DNA of 50,667 nt, taken from the NCBI GenBank assembly GCA_027077875.1, contig JALWRB010000326.1, positions 1 through 50,667 of the forward strand. The letters are read 5' to 3'. Below, piece after piece: positions 19,977-29,748 of this stretch. A program made the translations under genes and the position numbers. Source of the stretch: Candidatus Heimdallarchaeota archaeon. Its GTDB lineage: Archaea > Asgardarchaeota > Heimdallarchaeia > Heimdallarchaeales > Kariarchaeaceae. Below the pieces are notes generated by a model. It was not told the DNA's origin. It made no database searches and worked only from the letters and a program-made list of their open reading frames with translations. Numbering within the stretch: position 1 is the stretch's first letter; each line of letters begins with the position of its first letter.

Positions 19977-20432
19977 CTAGCTCTTCTGAACCGCGGTCGT
20001 CTTGACGTTGATGTCTATGCCCTCCTTGATGGAGGCCGAGACTATGCAGTAGTTGAAGAACCGCTCCTTGCACTTCTCGAACTTCTTCATCGTCTTCTCG
20101 TCCAGCTGGTCGAAGCCTGCGGTGAGCTCCACGTCGACGTTCCTCACCCTCCAGTAGCCCTTCTCGTTCCGGTCGATATGGACTGTCGTCGTCGCTTCGA
20201 GGTCGTCGAGGGGGTTGTGCGCCTTCTCGAGGCAGAAGGTCAACGACGCCGAGAGGCAGTTCGTGATCGCTACAGCGAGGATCCGGGAGGCGTTGGGATA
20301 CTCATCCCTGCCACCGGGGACGTTCTCCGGCTCGTCGAGCATGAGGTCCTCAAACTGTTCCTTGTCAAATTTCGCGACGAATTGCATGTCGCGGAGACGT
20401 TTCATTGTTATGGTGAACTTTCCACCTGCCAT
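19977..20432 (-). CDS. OsmC-like protein
   Basis: MQFVAKFDKEQF..., NASRILAVAITNCLSASLTFCLEKA with conserved Cys helix, C-terminal second Cys region. Confidence 0.75.
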   Translation of the reverse strand: MAGGKFTITMKRLRDMQFVAKFDKEQFEDLMLDEPENVPGGRDEYPNASRILAVAITNCLSASLTFCLEKAHNPLDDLEATTTVHIDRNEKGYWRVRNVDVELTAGFDQLDEKTMKKFEKCKERFFNYCIVSASIKEGIDINVKTTAVQKS

Positions 20433-20536
20433 GGTCTACTCTTCGGGTAGAAGAATTTATACCACGTGATTGATGGAGGAACTCTGACCAAAATGACCGC
20501 GAGAATATGCGAACGGACGAACCGCACCACTCTTAA

Positions 20537-21373
20537 GTGCCAAGCGGATTCTGGCGTATGTACGTCCGCAAGCAGATTGAAGATCTGCAGCAGCTGAGGA
20601 GCGATATCGACCGAGCGGTAAGGATCTGGACGGAGATCCTTGAACCACACGTGGAGTACGCCTACCTCAAGGGATCTGCGGCGAAGGAGATCCAGACTCC
20701 CATTGACTACGTACCCGAGGTCAGCGACCTCGACATCCACATACATCTAAGAAAGGGAGCGTTCGAGGAGGGAAGGAGGGGGGTCCGCCAAGCTCTTCAT
20801 ATCGCAGCGGAGTACGAGGATCTATTCACCCGTGGGCAGTACTGGCACCTCCCGAGGACGCAGATCATCGACATCTCCAAGATGCACGAGCTCGGGACAT
20901 ACTACACACCGATGAGGAGGAACATCCGGGTGTTGACCGGAGACCCGAGGTTCCCCGAGACACAGGAAGATATTCCGCTGACCATCGAGGAGCACCGGAA
21001 AATTGACAGGGAACGGGGCGTGGAGAACGACCAACTACTCGTCTCATTCAGAGACTCCGTTCTCGACCGGACAACTCTGGACCTGTGGGCAGGGTTGAGA
21101 AAGATCAACTGGAGGGTCTCACCAAGTGTCAACCGGCTACTGTCGCAGACCGAGAACCCATTCGAGATCTGGGAGATGAACCGGACCAGTGTCCTGCAGT
21201 TACTGGAGAAGAAGTACCCCACTATCGCAGAGCTGTTCAGGAGGTACTACGAGCACGCGTGGGAGCTGTACAACAGTAACTTCGAGAGCAGTGCAGCCTA
21301 CCGGAGCTGCCTCGAGCTAGGCTACGGGATCATGTGGGAAGCGAGAGAGGCACTTCAGAGATTAGAAGCATAG
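20537..21373 (+). CDS. nucleotidyltransferase-domain protein
   Basis: YLKGSAAKEIQTPIDYVPEVSDLDIHIHL = GS...DxD nucleotidyltransferase core; start uncertain. Confidence 0.7.
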   Translation: MPSGFWRMYVRKQIEDLQQLRSDIDRAVRIWTEILEPHVEYAYLKGSAAKEIQTPIDYVPEVSDLDIHIHLRKGAFEEGRRGVRQALHIAAEYEDLFTRGQYWHLPRTQIIDISKMHELGTYYTPMRRNIRVLTGDPRFPETQEDIPLTIEEHRKIDRERGVENDQLLVSFRDSVLDRTTLDLWAGLRKINWRVSPSVNRLLSQTENPFEIWEMNRTSVLQLLEKKYPTIAELFRRYYEHAWELYNSNFESSAAYRSCLELGYGIMWEAREALQRLEA

Positions 21374-21405
21374 AGACTACCCCGTTGGTGAAGCTTCCAT
21401 GACCT

Positions 21406-22626
21406 TCATAGGCTATGAGAAAACCTATGAAGATTGAAAAATGGGTCTGAATCGAGAATCTCTGATAATTGATCATCCGTCATCTCATGGAAACTCGTGT
21501 TGAAACCGACCCTGTTTGCAACAAGAATATTGATTCTTTCCTTCGGAACTTTCTCTATCAATGTCCGTAGAAAGTATGGACTGTGTGTCACGAGAACATA
21601 CTGGTTGTCAGGATTGTCCGCGATGAGTTGCGCGAGGTACTTTGTGTAGTAAGGGAAGGTATGACCCCCTGGTTCCTCAAACAGAATGATCTTGCCTTTA
21701 TTGCTCAATACTGCGATGGAGTAGAATATAACCTGCTTTATAGTATCGCCAAGTGTCGTGTATGGAAGGTTTACAAGGATGTCATCCACTTGCTTCTGAA
21801 TCTCAAAAGTATTTGATTGTGGTCTGAATACTAGTGAGAAGTTAAAAGTATCAAGAAAGGACTTGACAAAGCCTCTAAGACCCTTCGAGGAATAGACCAC
21901 CCTGAATAGATTGTCACCGAAGGGATGGACTAGAGAGGCAAGAGAGTTGTTCGGATAAGAGTGTAGATCCTTATACTTGTAGAATCTGACTCTATCAACT
22001 GACGGGTTCGACAATCCCTGCGCGATAGATCCTCTCGAACTTCCATCGATAGCGAAATCAGCCCTTCGATCAGCAATTTTGTTGTCTCCCTGATATACTC
22101 GTAGATGTGATTTGAACACACCGTCGATAAACGTGAGATCAGCATCTACCCGCATATCACCACCATTAACCTCAATTGATATACCATGGTCTATGAATTC
22201 GTCAGTGAACAGGTTCTGCATGTTCTCCATACGTACCATCTGGCGAAGCTTCCCCCAGTTCTTCCAAAAGATATCGAGCAGGGAGATACTCTCTATGAGA
22301 TTCGATTTCCCGGCATTAGTATCACCGATTACTACAGTAACATCCCTCAGCTCAATCGATACATCCTTCAAGGTCTTGAAGTTCCTGACTGAAATAGAGT
22401 TGAAGTAGCGGCCCACAGAGTTCTGCACGTTTGGTTCTATATTAAACAGTGACTCTCGGAGTGGATCAGAGACCCCTTTAGGATCAATGTTCATAATACA
22501 GAACACTAGACTCCTGATATCGGTAGCCACGTAACGTGCGGAGTACATAGAATCCCCACCATCCTCGTCAAAAGATATGCAAACTGGTAATTCAAGTCTA
22601 TTAACTACCACACAATAATTCATCAA
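21406..22626 (-). CDS. AAA ATPase (OLD/RecF-like, no TOPRIM)
   Basis: ISVRNFKTLKDVSIEL...GDTNAGKSNLIESI, ILFEEPGGHTFPYYTKYLAQLI, VLVTHSPYFL. Confidence 0.82.
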   Translation of the reverse strand: MMNYCVVVNRLELPVCISFDEDGGDSMYSARYVATDIRSLVFCIMNIDPKGVSDPLRESLFNIEPNVQNSVGRYFNSISVRNFKTLKDVSIELRDVTVVIGDTNAGKSNLIESISLLDIFWKNWGKLRQMVRMENMQNLFTDEFIDHGISIEVNGGDMRVDADLTFIDGVFKSHLRVYQGDNKIADRRADFAIDGSSRGSIAQGLSNPSVDRVRFYKYKDLHSYPNNSLASLVHPFGDNLFRVVYSSKGLRGFVKSFLDTFNFSLVFRPQSNTFEIQKQVDDILVNLPYTTLGDTIKQVIFYSIAVLSNKGKIILFEEPGGHTFPYYTKYLAQLIADNPDNQYVLVTHSPYFLRTLIEKVPKERINILVANRVGFNTSFHEMTDDQLSEILDSDPFFNLHRFSHSL

Positions 22627-22735
22627 CGAGGGCTGTTATCCAGTCATGCAAGGTGTAAAATGCGGATAAATTGGAATGTAAACAAGGTTGCACCAGAGTT
22701 AATCATTGAGACTCCAAAGAGGTATAGCAAGACAT

Positions 22736-23986
22736 TCAGTACGCTAATCTCTCCGGGCGACACACTGCTTCTCGGATCTCCTCGTCCGTGAGGATCTGAC
22801 CCGTGCGCTTCGCCATCTCCAGCAGCTTGTCTGCACAGTCGTCGCTGTACTCCAGCCCCATGGACTGCAACTTGAGCAGCACGTTGCTCTTACCCGACAT
22901 CGGCCCGATCTCAATCGACTGGTTGCGCCCATAGTCAGCGGCGTTCACCCCCGAGTAGACGTTGTTGCACCAGTCCAATCCCATCTTCTGCGCCTTGACC
23001 AGTGCTGCAGCATGCACACCCGTCGCCGTCTTGAAGGCGTCCTTACCGATGACGGGGTAGTTCACCGGGATGGGGATGCCCACCAGCTCGCTGACCAGAT
23101 GGGTGTACTCCGAGAGGCTACTGAGGTCGTTGTCTATCCAGCCGAGGAGCTTGAGATTGACCAGTAGCTGATCGAGTGGGGTGTTACCGCACCTCTCGCC
23201 CACGCCTAACCCCGTACCGTGTATGCGTTCTGCGCCTCCTCGAAGGGCTGCTAGCGAGTTAGATACGCTGAGACCGCGGTCGCGGTGACCGTGCCAGTCG
23301 ATGCGGACATCCTTGTAGCCCTCGTCGTCGAGGAATTCACGGACAAATTTGGAAAGAGCGTAGGCCCCCTCTGGGGAGGCGTGCCCCACGGTGTCGGAGA
23401 TGCAGACTGCCTGAGCTCCCTCGTGAACCGCGGCGAGATAGATGTGCTTGATGTCCTCGGGGCGGGAGCGAGTGGTGTCCTCCGTGACGAACATCACCGG
23501 TACGTCGTTCTCGACGCACAGGCGTACTGCAGAACGGGCCAGATTCTCGAGCCGCTCCATGTCCCACCCCTCGACTAACTGCCTGATCACCGAGGTGCCT
23601 AGGAATGCACAGACCTCGACGGGAATGCCCACATCATGCGATATCTCGATCACGGGTTTGATGTCGTACTCATGCGTCCGAGCGGCACAGTTCGGCTGAA
23701 TCCGCAGACCCTCGTCCCGTATCATCTCGCAAATCTGCTTGACATCGGAGTACATCTTGGGCGAGGAGCTCGGGTACCCCACGTCAGCGGTGTGCACACC
23801 GAGCCTCTCCATCAGTCTCACAAGCCTGAGCTTTCCAGAAATATGTGGATCCCGAGTGGAAGGGCTCTGCAGACCATCACGCAGGGTCTCATCATTGATG
23901 ATGATCTTGGATGGACGATGGGAACTCTGGTGGGTGTTCCAATCGTATATCCCAAATATGTCGGATTCGTTCTCGGAGTCCATCAA
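22736..23986 (-). CDS. DRE-TIM acyltransferase (isopropylmalate/homocitrate/citramalate synthase family)
   Basis: NDETLRDGLQSP, DWHGHRDRGLSVSNSLAALRGGAERIHGTGLGVGERCGNTPLDQL, GVHAAAL. Confidence 0.9.
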   Translation of the reverse strand: MMDSENESDIFGIYDWNTHQSSHRPSKIIINDETLRDGLQSPSTRDPHISGKLRLVRLMERLGVHTADVGYPSSSPKMYSDVKQICEMIRDEGLRIQPNCAARTHEYDIKPVIEISHDVGIPVEVCAFLGTSVIRQLVEGWDMERLENLARSAVRLCVENDVPVMFVTEDTTRSRPEDIKHIYLAAVHEGAQAVCISDTVGHASPEGAYALSKFVREFLDDEGYKDVRIDWHGHRDRGLSVSNSLAALRGGAERIHGTGLGVGERCGNTPLDQLLVNLKLLGWIDNDLSSLSEYTHLVSELVGIPIPVNYPVIGKDAFKTATGVHAAALVKAQKMGLDWCNNVYSGVNAADYGRNQSIEIGPMSGKSNVLLKLQSMGLEYSDDCADKLLEMAKRTGQILTDEEIREAVCRPERLAY

Positions 23987-24048
23987 AGTTGTATTTGATA
24001 TAGAATATTTAGCATTTTCCCAGAAAGGGGGTCGCGTATTGATACAGA

Positions 24049-24348
24049 TTAGCCACCAGTGAGAAAGAGCAGGAAGCGTATCTCCGAATTTTCATGCACA
24101 TTCAGTTGCGGGTTCTCCTTCAGCAGGATCAGTTGGTCGTCGATGACCAAGGCGTAAGGTGACCTGATCCGACCACCCTCCACGAGCTGTGAACCCCAGT
24201 CTTGGGACTCAACCGCCTTCAGGAATGAGTGGATATCATTGGCATCCAACTCCAGTAACCGCTGCTCACCGAACTTCTCACGCATTGCCGATGGTAGCTT
24301 GACCCTGACCTGCACGGAGTACGTACCTCGTGAGGATTGATAAACCAT
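24049..24348 (-). CDS. MoaD/ThiS-like ubiquitin-fold protein with C-terminal GG
   Basis: QVRVKLPSAMREKFG...LVIDDQLI...NSEIRFLLFLTGG*; located beside a tungsten/molybdopterin enzyme. Confidence 0.75.
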   Translation of the reverse strand: MVYQSSRGTYSVQVRVKLPSAMREKFGEQRLLELDANDIHSFLKAVESQDWGSQLVEGGRIRSPYALVIDDQLILLKENPQLNVHENSEIRFLLFLTGG

Positions 24349-24641
24349 GTGGGGAGCGTAGTGGAAAGGAGAGCAGTGAAAGACAGAATTGTAGGAATAC
24401 CCTCCTAGAGATTACTACAGTTATTTTGAGGGAATAGTTACTTAGAGCGGATGGAGAAAAGGTTCCAAGCCATTGGAGATGTGGAGAAGAGGATTCAATC
24501 ACTTGGGGTAGATAGAGAGGAGAAATCAATCCACTGGAGCGGAAATACCTCGTGGTCAAACGTATAAGGAGTAGAATGAGAAAAATTGATACCTTGGTAT
24601 GATCGCCAGTTCTGAGAAAAGATAATAAAGGAAGTAATTAT

Positions 24642-26498
24642 TTGGAAATTCGTGAGAGGAACCCGCTAATGCATTTGCAGAGAAAGACCGCAAAGATCAA
24701 CCTGAGCACGGGTGAGATCGAGATCTATCCGACACCGCTCAGAGACATAGAGAACTTCCTCGGAGCACGGGGTATGAATGTCCTCGAGCTGGTCAGGAAC
24801 CTTCCCGATCCGAACATCGACCCATTCGACCCAAGAAATCCGCTGATCTTCGGGGTGGGGTTGCTCACCGGAACCTCTGCGCCCAACGCTGCACGATTCA
24901 ACGTCACCGCCCTGTCCCCGGAGACGGGAATACTGGGGGACTCCAACGCAGGGGGATTCTTCGGTCCCGCGATGAAGTACGCGGGCTTTGACCGGTTGAT
25001 CATCACAGGGGAAAGCAAAGAGCCCTGCTACATCTACCTCGACGACGGAAAGGCCGAGATCAGGGATGCCTCGCACCTGTGGGGAATGGACACTCAGGCC
25101 ACACAGCAGACGATCTGGGACGACTTAGGGACAAATCACGAGGCTGCGGTCATCGGACCAGCAGGGGAGAACCAGGTCAGGATGGCGTGCGTGATCACAC
25201 GGAAGAAGAACTCAGCGTCAAGAGGAGGGATGGGAGGCCTGATGGGGGCAAAGAGGCTCAAGGCGGTCGTCGCCCGGAACACGGGGTCGCTCCAGCTGCA
25301 CAAACCACAGGAATTCCTGCAAGCAGTGATCGGGCTGAAGGACTACCTCAACGGCTCCAAGGTCGTGCAGACGCTCAGGAAGTTAGGAACTCCGTTGCTG
25401 TACATGCCCAGCAACACCCTGGGGGCCATCCGCACGCTCAACTCGAACAAGACCCAGTTCGACGACAGCCTCCGGGCGGAGGAGTTCCACAAGTTCAGCA
25501 AAGGAGCAATGGCCTGCGCAGCGTGCATGGTGCACTGCAGGCACGCTAACAAGCAGGGAGGTGAGGGACCCGAGTACTCTACCCTCGTCATGATGGGCTC
25601 CAACATCGGGCTGTCCGACCCTCAGCAAGTCATCGTGCTCAACAACATGTGCAACGAACTGGGACTCGATACCTCCAGCACCGGGACGATCATGGCGTGG
25701 TACATGGACATGGCTCAGCGGGGGATGATCGATGAAGACCTTCCGTTCGGGGACTACGGTCTCGCCCGGAACCTGCTGCTGAAGATTGCATACCGAAACG
25801 GGATCGGCGACAGCATGGCCGATTCCTACCAAGCACTGGACAGGTTGCCAGAAGGAGCTGACAAACTCTTCATAGGAGTCAAAGGACTTCCCCAGTCCGA
25901 CCCACATGACTGCCGCTACATTAAATCCTTCGCCCTGGGTATCGCCACCTCCTCGCGGGGTGCCGACCACCTGAGGAGCAGACCGACACTTGAGATCTTC
26001 GACCTCCCCGACGAGCTGAGCGAGGAGATCTATGGCAAGAGGGTCAACACCTCACCGACCTCCTACGAGGACAAGGGCTGGATAGTCAGCACCCACGAGG
26101 ACATCTACGCGGTCGGTGACGGGTTGGGCATATGCAGGTTCGTGACGCACGGCTTCAACTCCCCGCACCTGCTGAAGTACGGGCACTTCAGGGAGCTCGT
26201 GGAGACTGCCACGGGCCTGCAAATTGAGGACTACCGCCAGATCGGACGGAACATCAGGGACCTCGAACGACTGTTCAATACCCGCTGCGGTGTCAGCCGT
26301 AAGGACGACTATCCCCCGTGGAAGTACATGGAGGAGGAGGCAACCGCCGGCATCGCCAAGGGACACCGAATAGTACGCGAGAACTACGACCAGATGCTCG
26401 ACGAGTACTACGAGGTCAGGGGTTGGAACGGTGACGGCTCACTTAAGCCCGAGCGGATCAGGGAGCTGGAAGAGATGATCAGGGAGGAGAGATCATGA
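24642..26498 (+). CDS. aldehyde:ferredoxin oxidoreductase family (tungsten pterin) enzyme
   Basis: NLSTGEIEIYPTPLRDIENFLGARGMNV; FGPAMKYAGFDRLIITGES; cluster motif CAACMVHC; start may be TTG24642 or ATG24669. Confidence 0.93.
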   Translation: MEIRERNPLMHLQRKTAKINLSTGEIEIYPTPLRDIENFLGARGMNVLELVRNLPDPNIDPFDPRNPLIFGVGLLTGTSAPNAARFNVTALSPETGILGDSNAGGFFGPAMKYAGFDRLIITGESKEPCYIYLDDGKAEIRDASHLWGMDTQATQQTIWDDLGTNHEAAVIGPAGENQVRMACVITRKKNSASRGGMGGLMGAKRLKAVVARNTGSLQLHKPQEFLQAVIGLKDYLNGSKVVQTLRKLGTPLLYMPSNTLGAIRTLNSNKTQFDDSLRAEEFHKFSKGAMACAACMVHCRHANKQGGEGPEYSTLVMMGSNIGLSDPQQVIVLNNMCNELGLDTSSTGTIMAWYMDMAQRGMIDEDLPFGDYGLARNLLLKIAYRNGIGDSMADSYQALDRLPEGADKLFIGVKGLPQSDPHDCRYIKSFALGIATSSRGADHLRSRPTLEIFDLPDELSEEIYGKRVNTSPTSYEDKGWIVSTHEDIYAVGDGLGICRFVTHGFNSPHLLKYGHFRELVETATGLQIEDYRQIGRNIRDLERLFNTRCGVSRKDDYPPWKYMEEEATAGIAKGHRIVRENYDQMLDEYYEVRGWNGDGSLKPERIRELEEMIREERS

Positions 26499-26992
26499 GG
26501 AAGCTCAAGATCCTGCAAGGAGACTGCGGGCTGTGTGACCTCTGTGCCATCGCATGCTCCACCGTCAAGTTCGGGGTGCAGAATCCTCAGATGTCGGCCA
26601 TCAAGGTCAGGCACCGTCCAGAGGACACCAACGGTAGACCAACTGGTGCTGTGGACGTCCTGCCCTGCTGGCACTGTGACGATCCCCCGTGCCTGCCCGC
26701 CTGCCCGTACAATGCTATGCTTCTAGATGAGCACAACGTGGTCTCGATAGTCCTCACGGATGCCCCTGAGGGCAAGAATGTGTGCATCTCGTGCATGAAG
26801 TGCGTACGCGCCTGCGAGGAGATGCACGGTGTAGCATCCATCTTCATCAGTCCCACGAGAGACCGCCCCGTGATCAGCAAGTCCGGAAAGACGACGATGA
26901 GACGCACACTGTACAAGTGCGACTGCTGTGGGGGAGACCCCGCGTGTGCCAAGATCTGTCCAAGGGACGCCATAGTCTTCGTGGAGGAATAG
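26495..26992 (+). CDS. 4Fe-4S polyferredoxin subunit paired with AOR
   Basis: Several Cys clusters CGLCDLCAIAC, CWHCDDPPCLPACP, CISCMKCVRAC, CDCCGGDPACAKICP; ATGA overlap with AOR gene. Confidence 0.93.
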   Translation: MRKLKILQGDCGLCDLCAIACSTVKFGVQNPQMSAIKVRHRPEDTNGRPTGAVDVLPCWHCDDPPCLPACPYNAMLLDEHNVVSIVLTDAPEGKNVCISCMKCVRACEEMHGVASIFISPTRDRPVISKSGKTTMRRTLYKCDCCGGDPACAKICPRDAIVFVEE

Positions 26993-27082
26993 CTGAAATT
27001 CTGCACGGAGAGCGATGTGACAGAGTGCAATATAATTTTTCTTACAAATAAGATTTACATACTCTGGTAAAAAAGAAGATTA

Positions 27083-27946
27083 ATGACTTCCGGTTTTAGT
27101 TTAAACGGTAGACAAAGGAGGAGGAACAGTAACCCGATTGGACTGGCTATCGGCCTGTTGATCATCGGGATCATCCTGTTCTTCGTCTCGATTTTCATGA
27201 TCATGGCAGGTGCACAGAGTAACTCATGGGCGGCAACCGATGGCATCGTCACATCCACCTCTATCCGCGAGAAGTACGACTCGGACGACGGTGACTACAC
27301 GTACTATCCTGAGATCACCTACTCTTTCCAAGTTGATGGCAAGACATATACTGGAGATAGATGGGATCCAACGGGAATACAGTCCGGTTCAAGCATTCGT
27401 AGCTCAGCACAGAACAAGATAGACAAATATCCAGTGGGAAGTACAGTGACTGTCTACTATGATCCAAACAATCCGAACAAAAATGCCCTTACCAAGGGTG
27501 TTAACGGTATCGCCATCATCATGTTGGTCATCAGCATCATCATGGTGGTCATCGGGATCGTCATCTTGGCAGTGCTGGGTAAGATCCTGAGCTTCCTCTT
27601 CAAAGGTAGATCGAACAGAGGCTTCATGGGTAGATCACCTACCTACACTGGTCAAAGTCCCAATTACTCGGACGGGCAGGTGGGAGCTAGTCAGACAACA
27701 CCCAATCCCGAAACAGCAGCTTGGTTTGGGGAGGAAGTGAGTCCAACAACTAGTCAGTCGGAATTGACAAATGAGCCAGTCTCCAATTCGACGTCCTCAA
27801 GCCCTCCAGTCTCAGATACGTATGTAGAATCAGCACCAGCTGCACCTTCAGGCGGTCTGTTCATGAGCAAGAAAAACTGCCCTAGCTGCGGTCATCCGAA
27901 TGAAGTGACCGACAAGTTCTGTGGAAATTGTGGAACTCAGATTTAG
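27083..27946 (+). CDS. DUF3592-like membrane protein with C-terminal zinc ribbon
   Basis: TDGIVTSTSIREKY...YYPEITYSFQVDGKTYTGDRW...YPVGSTVTVYYDPNNPNKNAL; C-term CPSCGHPNEVTDKFCGNCGTQI. Confidence 0.8.
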   Translation: MTSGFSLNGRQRRRNSNPIGLAIGLLIIGIILFFVSIFMIMAGAQSNSWAATDGIVTSTSIREKYDSDDGDYTYYPEITYSFQVDGKTYTGDRWDPTGIQSGSSIRSSAQNKIDKYPVGSTVTVYYDPNNPNKNALTKGVNGIAIIMLVISIIMVVIGIVILAVLGKILSFLFKGRSNRGFMGRSPTYTGQSPNYSDGQVGASQTTPNPETAAWFGEEVSPTTSQSELTNEPVSNSTSSSPPVSDTYVESAPAAPSGGLFMSKKNCPSCGHPNEVTDKFCGNCGTQI

Positions 27947-27959
27947 ATCGAAACCTTCT

Positions 27960-28756
27960 GAATTGATTATTCTAATAATTAATATTTATTATCTTTTATT
28001 ATTCAGAAAATACTGGTATATTCAAAATTTTCATAATATTCAAGACAATTAATTGATTTATTCATAATATGAGATTATCTTCTTTCTAACGTTTTATAAT
28101 GAGTAATTCTAATACACCAATCAGATTTTTAATTAATTTTTTTAAAGGCTCCGCCCTAACGTTAATACATATAGGTTTACCATTAGCTATGATAAAGCTA
28201 TCCTAAAAATAAGTGAATTATAAGTACGATTTTTTAAAATTATATTATAGGTATTTAGCATTATTTTTGTTCAATGTAGTGTAATAAGCAGATACATAAT
28301 TTGAAGATGCAAAATATTAATTTAGATATTTAATTTATTATTTAGTCATTAATTACAATAATAATCTTATTAATAGCATTATAATAACTAATAATTACAT
28401 TTACAAACATGATATGGATAATTACTTACAGGTTAGTTCTGAAATAATTTTGTATAGATTCAGTATGTATATCCAATATAATTTACAATAAATTGTAATT
28501 ATAATAGAGATTATTCATTCATTAAAAGAATTAGAGCTAAAATAACATATAATTTCAGATAATTGAGGGTAGTGAGCTTATTACATCGATCAAAATGGAG
28601 ATATTTCGTTAGATATATATTATATTATAATTTATTTTGATAATATGTTTAGCATATTATAGAAATTATACCGAATATTAATTATAAAATGAGAATTATA
28701 TTGGATTAATTTCATATTTTTAATATATTGTCAAAATAAATAGTAATACATACGAA
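27960..28756. other. AT-rich gene desert
   Basis: About 800 bp dominated by A/T with no plausible ORF; small GC-containing patch near 28146-28205. Confidence 0.8.
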
Positions 28757-28927
28757 TTAATCAGAAACTCCACCGATTAGGTAGCTGAAATCCATTATAA
28801 AGATAATAGAACCTTCCTTTTCAAATATTTCCCACAATTTCACCCATAATATATAAACTTCAAGATCTACCCCAGACACCTCGCCCACATCATCGAGAAG
28901 ATTCTCCTCCACTAGAATGTCAATCAA
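28757..28927 (-). CDS. 56-aa ORF overlapping the MutY-like gene (not in ORF track)
   Basis: Manual translation from TTG overlapping the glycosylase TGA: (M)IDILVEENLLDDVGEVSGVDLEVYILWVKLWEIFEKEGSIIFIMDFSYLIGGVSD*. Confidence 0.4.
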   Translation of the reverse strand: MIDILVEENLLDDVGEVSGVDLEVYILWVKLWEIFEKEGSIIFIMDFSYLIGGVSD

Positions 28928-29709
28928 GCAAGTCCATACATATTGTCGTTACGTAAAATGAATCCCTCATCAATCAAATCGTCGATCAACTTGGTCAATT
29001 TTCCCTCACTAACTCCAATGACCCCGGCAAGCTCAACTGCATTCATTGAACCATTGAGCAAATGACGGAGGATTGCTCCGCGATAGTATCGATCAGTTAG
29101 TTCGAATGGCTTATCGGATGGTTTTGCTGAACGTCTCCGTGTCCGGTGAGCCGAGCCATAGTCCATGAGTGCGTTGTGGTAATCCCTCGACCTTCCGAGC
29201 GGGAGCAGTTGATCTGCAACACTCTGAACGCGGCTCAATGGCCAATCACTTTCGATGAATCCATGCATGAGGAAGACATTGCGAACGTTGGTGTCTACAG
29301 CTGCGAAATCACTGTTGAACGCAAAGATAAGAATAGATCTAGATGTGTATGGACCTATACCCTTCAGACACATTAGCTCCTCAGGTGATTGAGGAAATTC
29401 ACCGATTTCAACAATTTGCTGGGCTGCTTCCCTTAGCCATTTTGCTCTCCTGTTGTACCCCAAACCGATCCATTCAGCAAGTACATCCTTGAGTTCTGAA
29501 GATGCCAGAGCCTCCACAGATGGGAATTTATCGAGGAATGAGAGGTATTTAGGGACAACTCTGCTCACCTGTGTCTGTTGGAGCATGAACTCGGAGACCA
29601 TAATGCGATAGGGATCAGTGGTCTTTCTCCACGGGAAGTCCCGACGGTTCTGTCTCCACCATCCAAACAGCATGCTGTGGAATTTTTCAGGAGAGGGTTT
29701 TACGTCCAC
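28924..29709 (-). CDS. HhH-GPD DNA glycosylase, MutY-like, with C-terminal winged helix
   Basis: WRKTTDPYRIMVSEFMLQQTQV, LKGIGPYTSRSILIFAFNSDFAAVDTNVRNVF; no C-terminal Fe-S cysteine cluster. Confidence 0.87.
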   Translation of the reverse strand: MDVKPSPEKFHSMLFGWWRQNRRDFPWRKTTDPYRIMVSEFMLQQTQVSRVVPKYLSFLDKFPSVEALASSELKDVLAEWIGLGYNRRAKWLREAAQQIVEIGEFPQSPEELMCLKGIGPYTSRSILIFAFNSDFAAVDTNVRNVFLMHGFIESDWPLSRVQSVADQLLPLGRSRDYHNALMDYGSAHRTRRRSAKPSDKPFELTDRYYRGAILRHLLNGSMNAVELAGVIGVSEGKLTKLIDDLIDEGFILRNDNMYGLA

Positions 29710-29748
29710 GATGGAAAGTGAAGAAATGTCTTAAAGTGCCTGTCGGTG

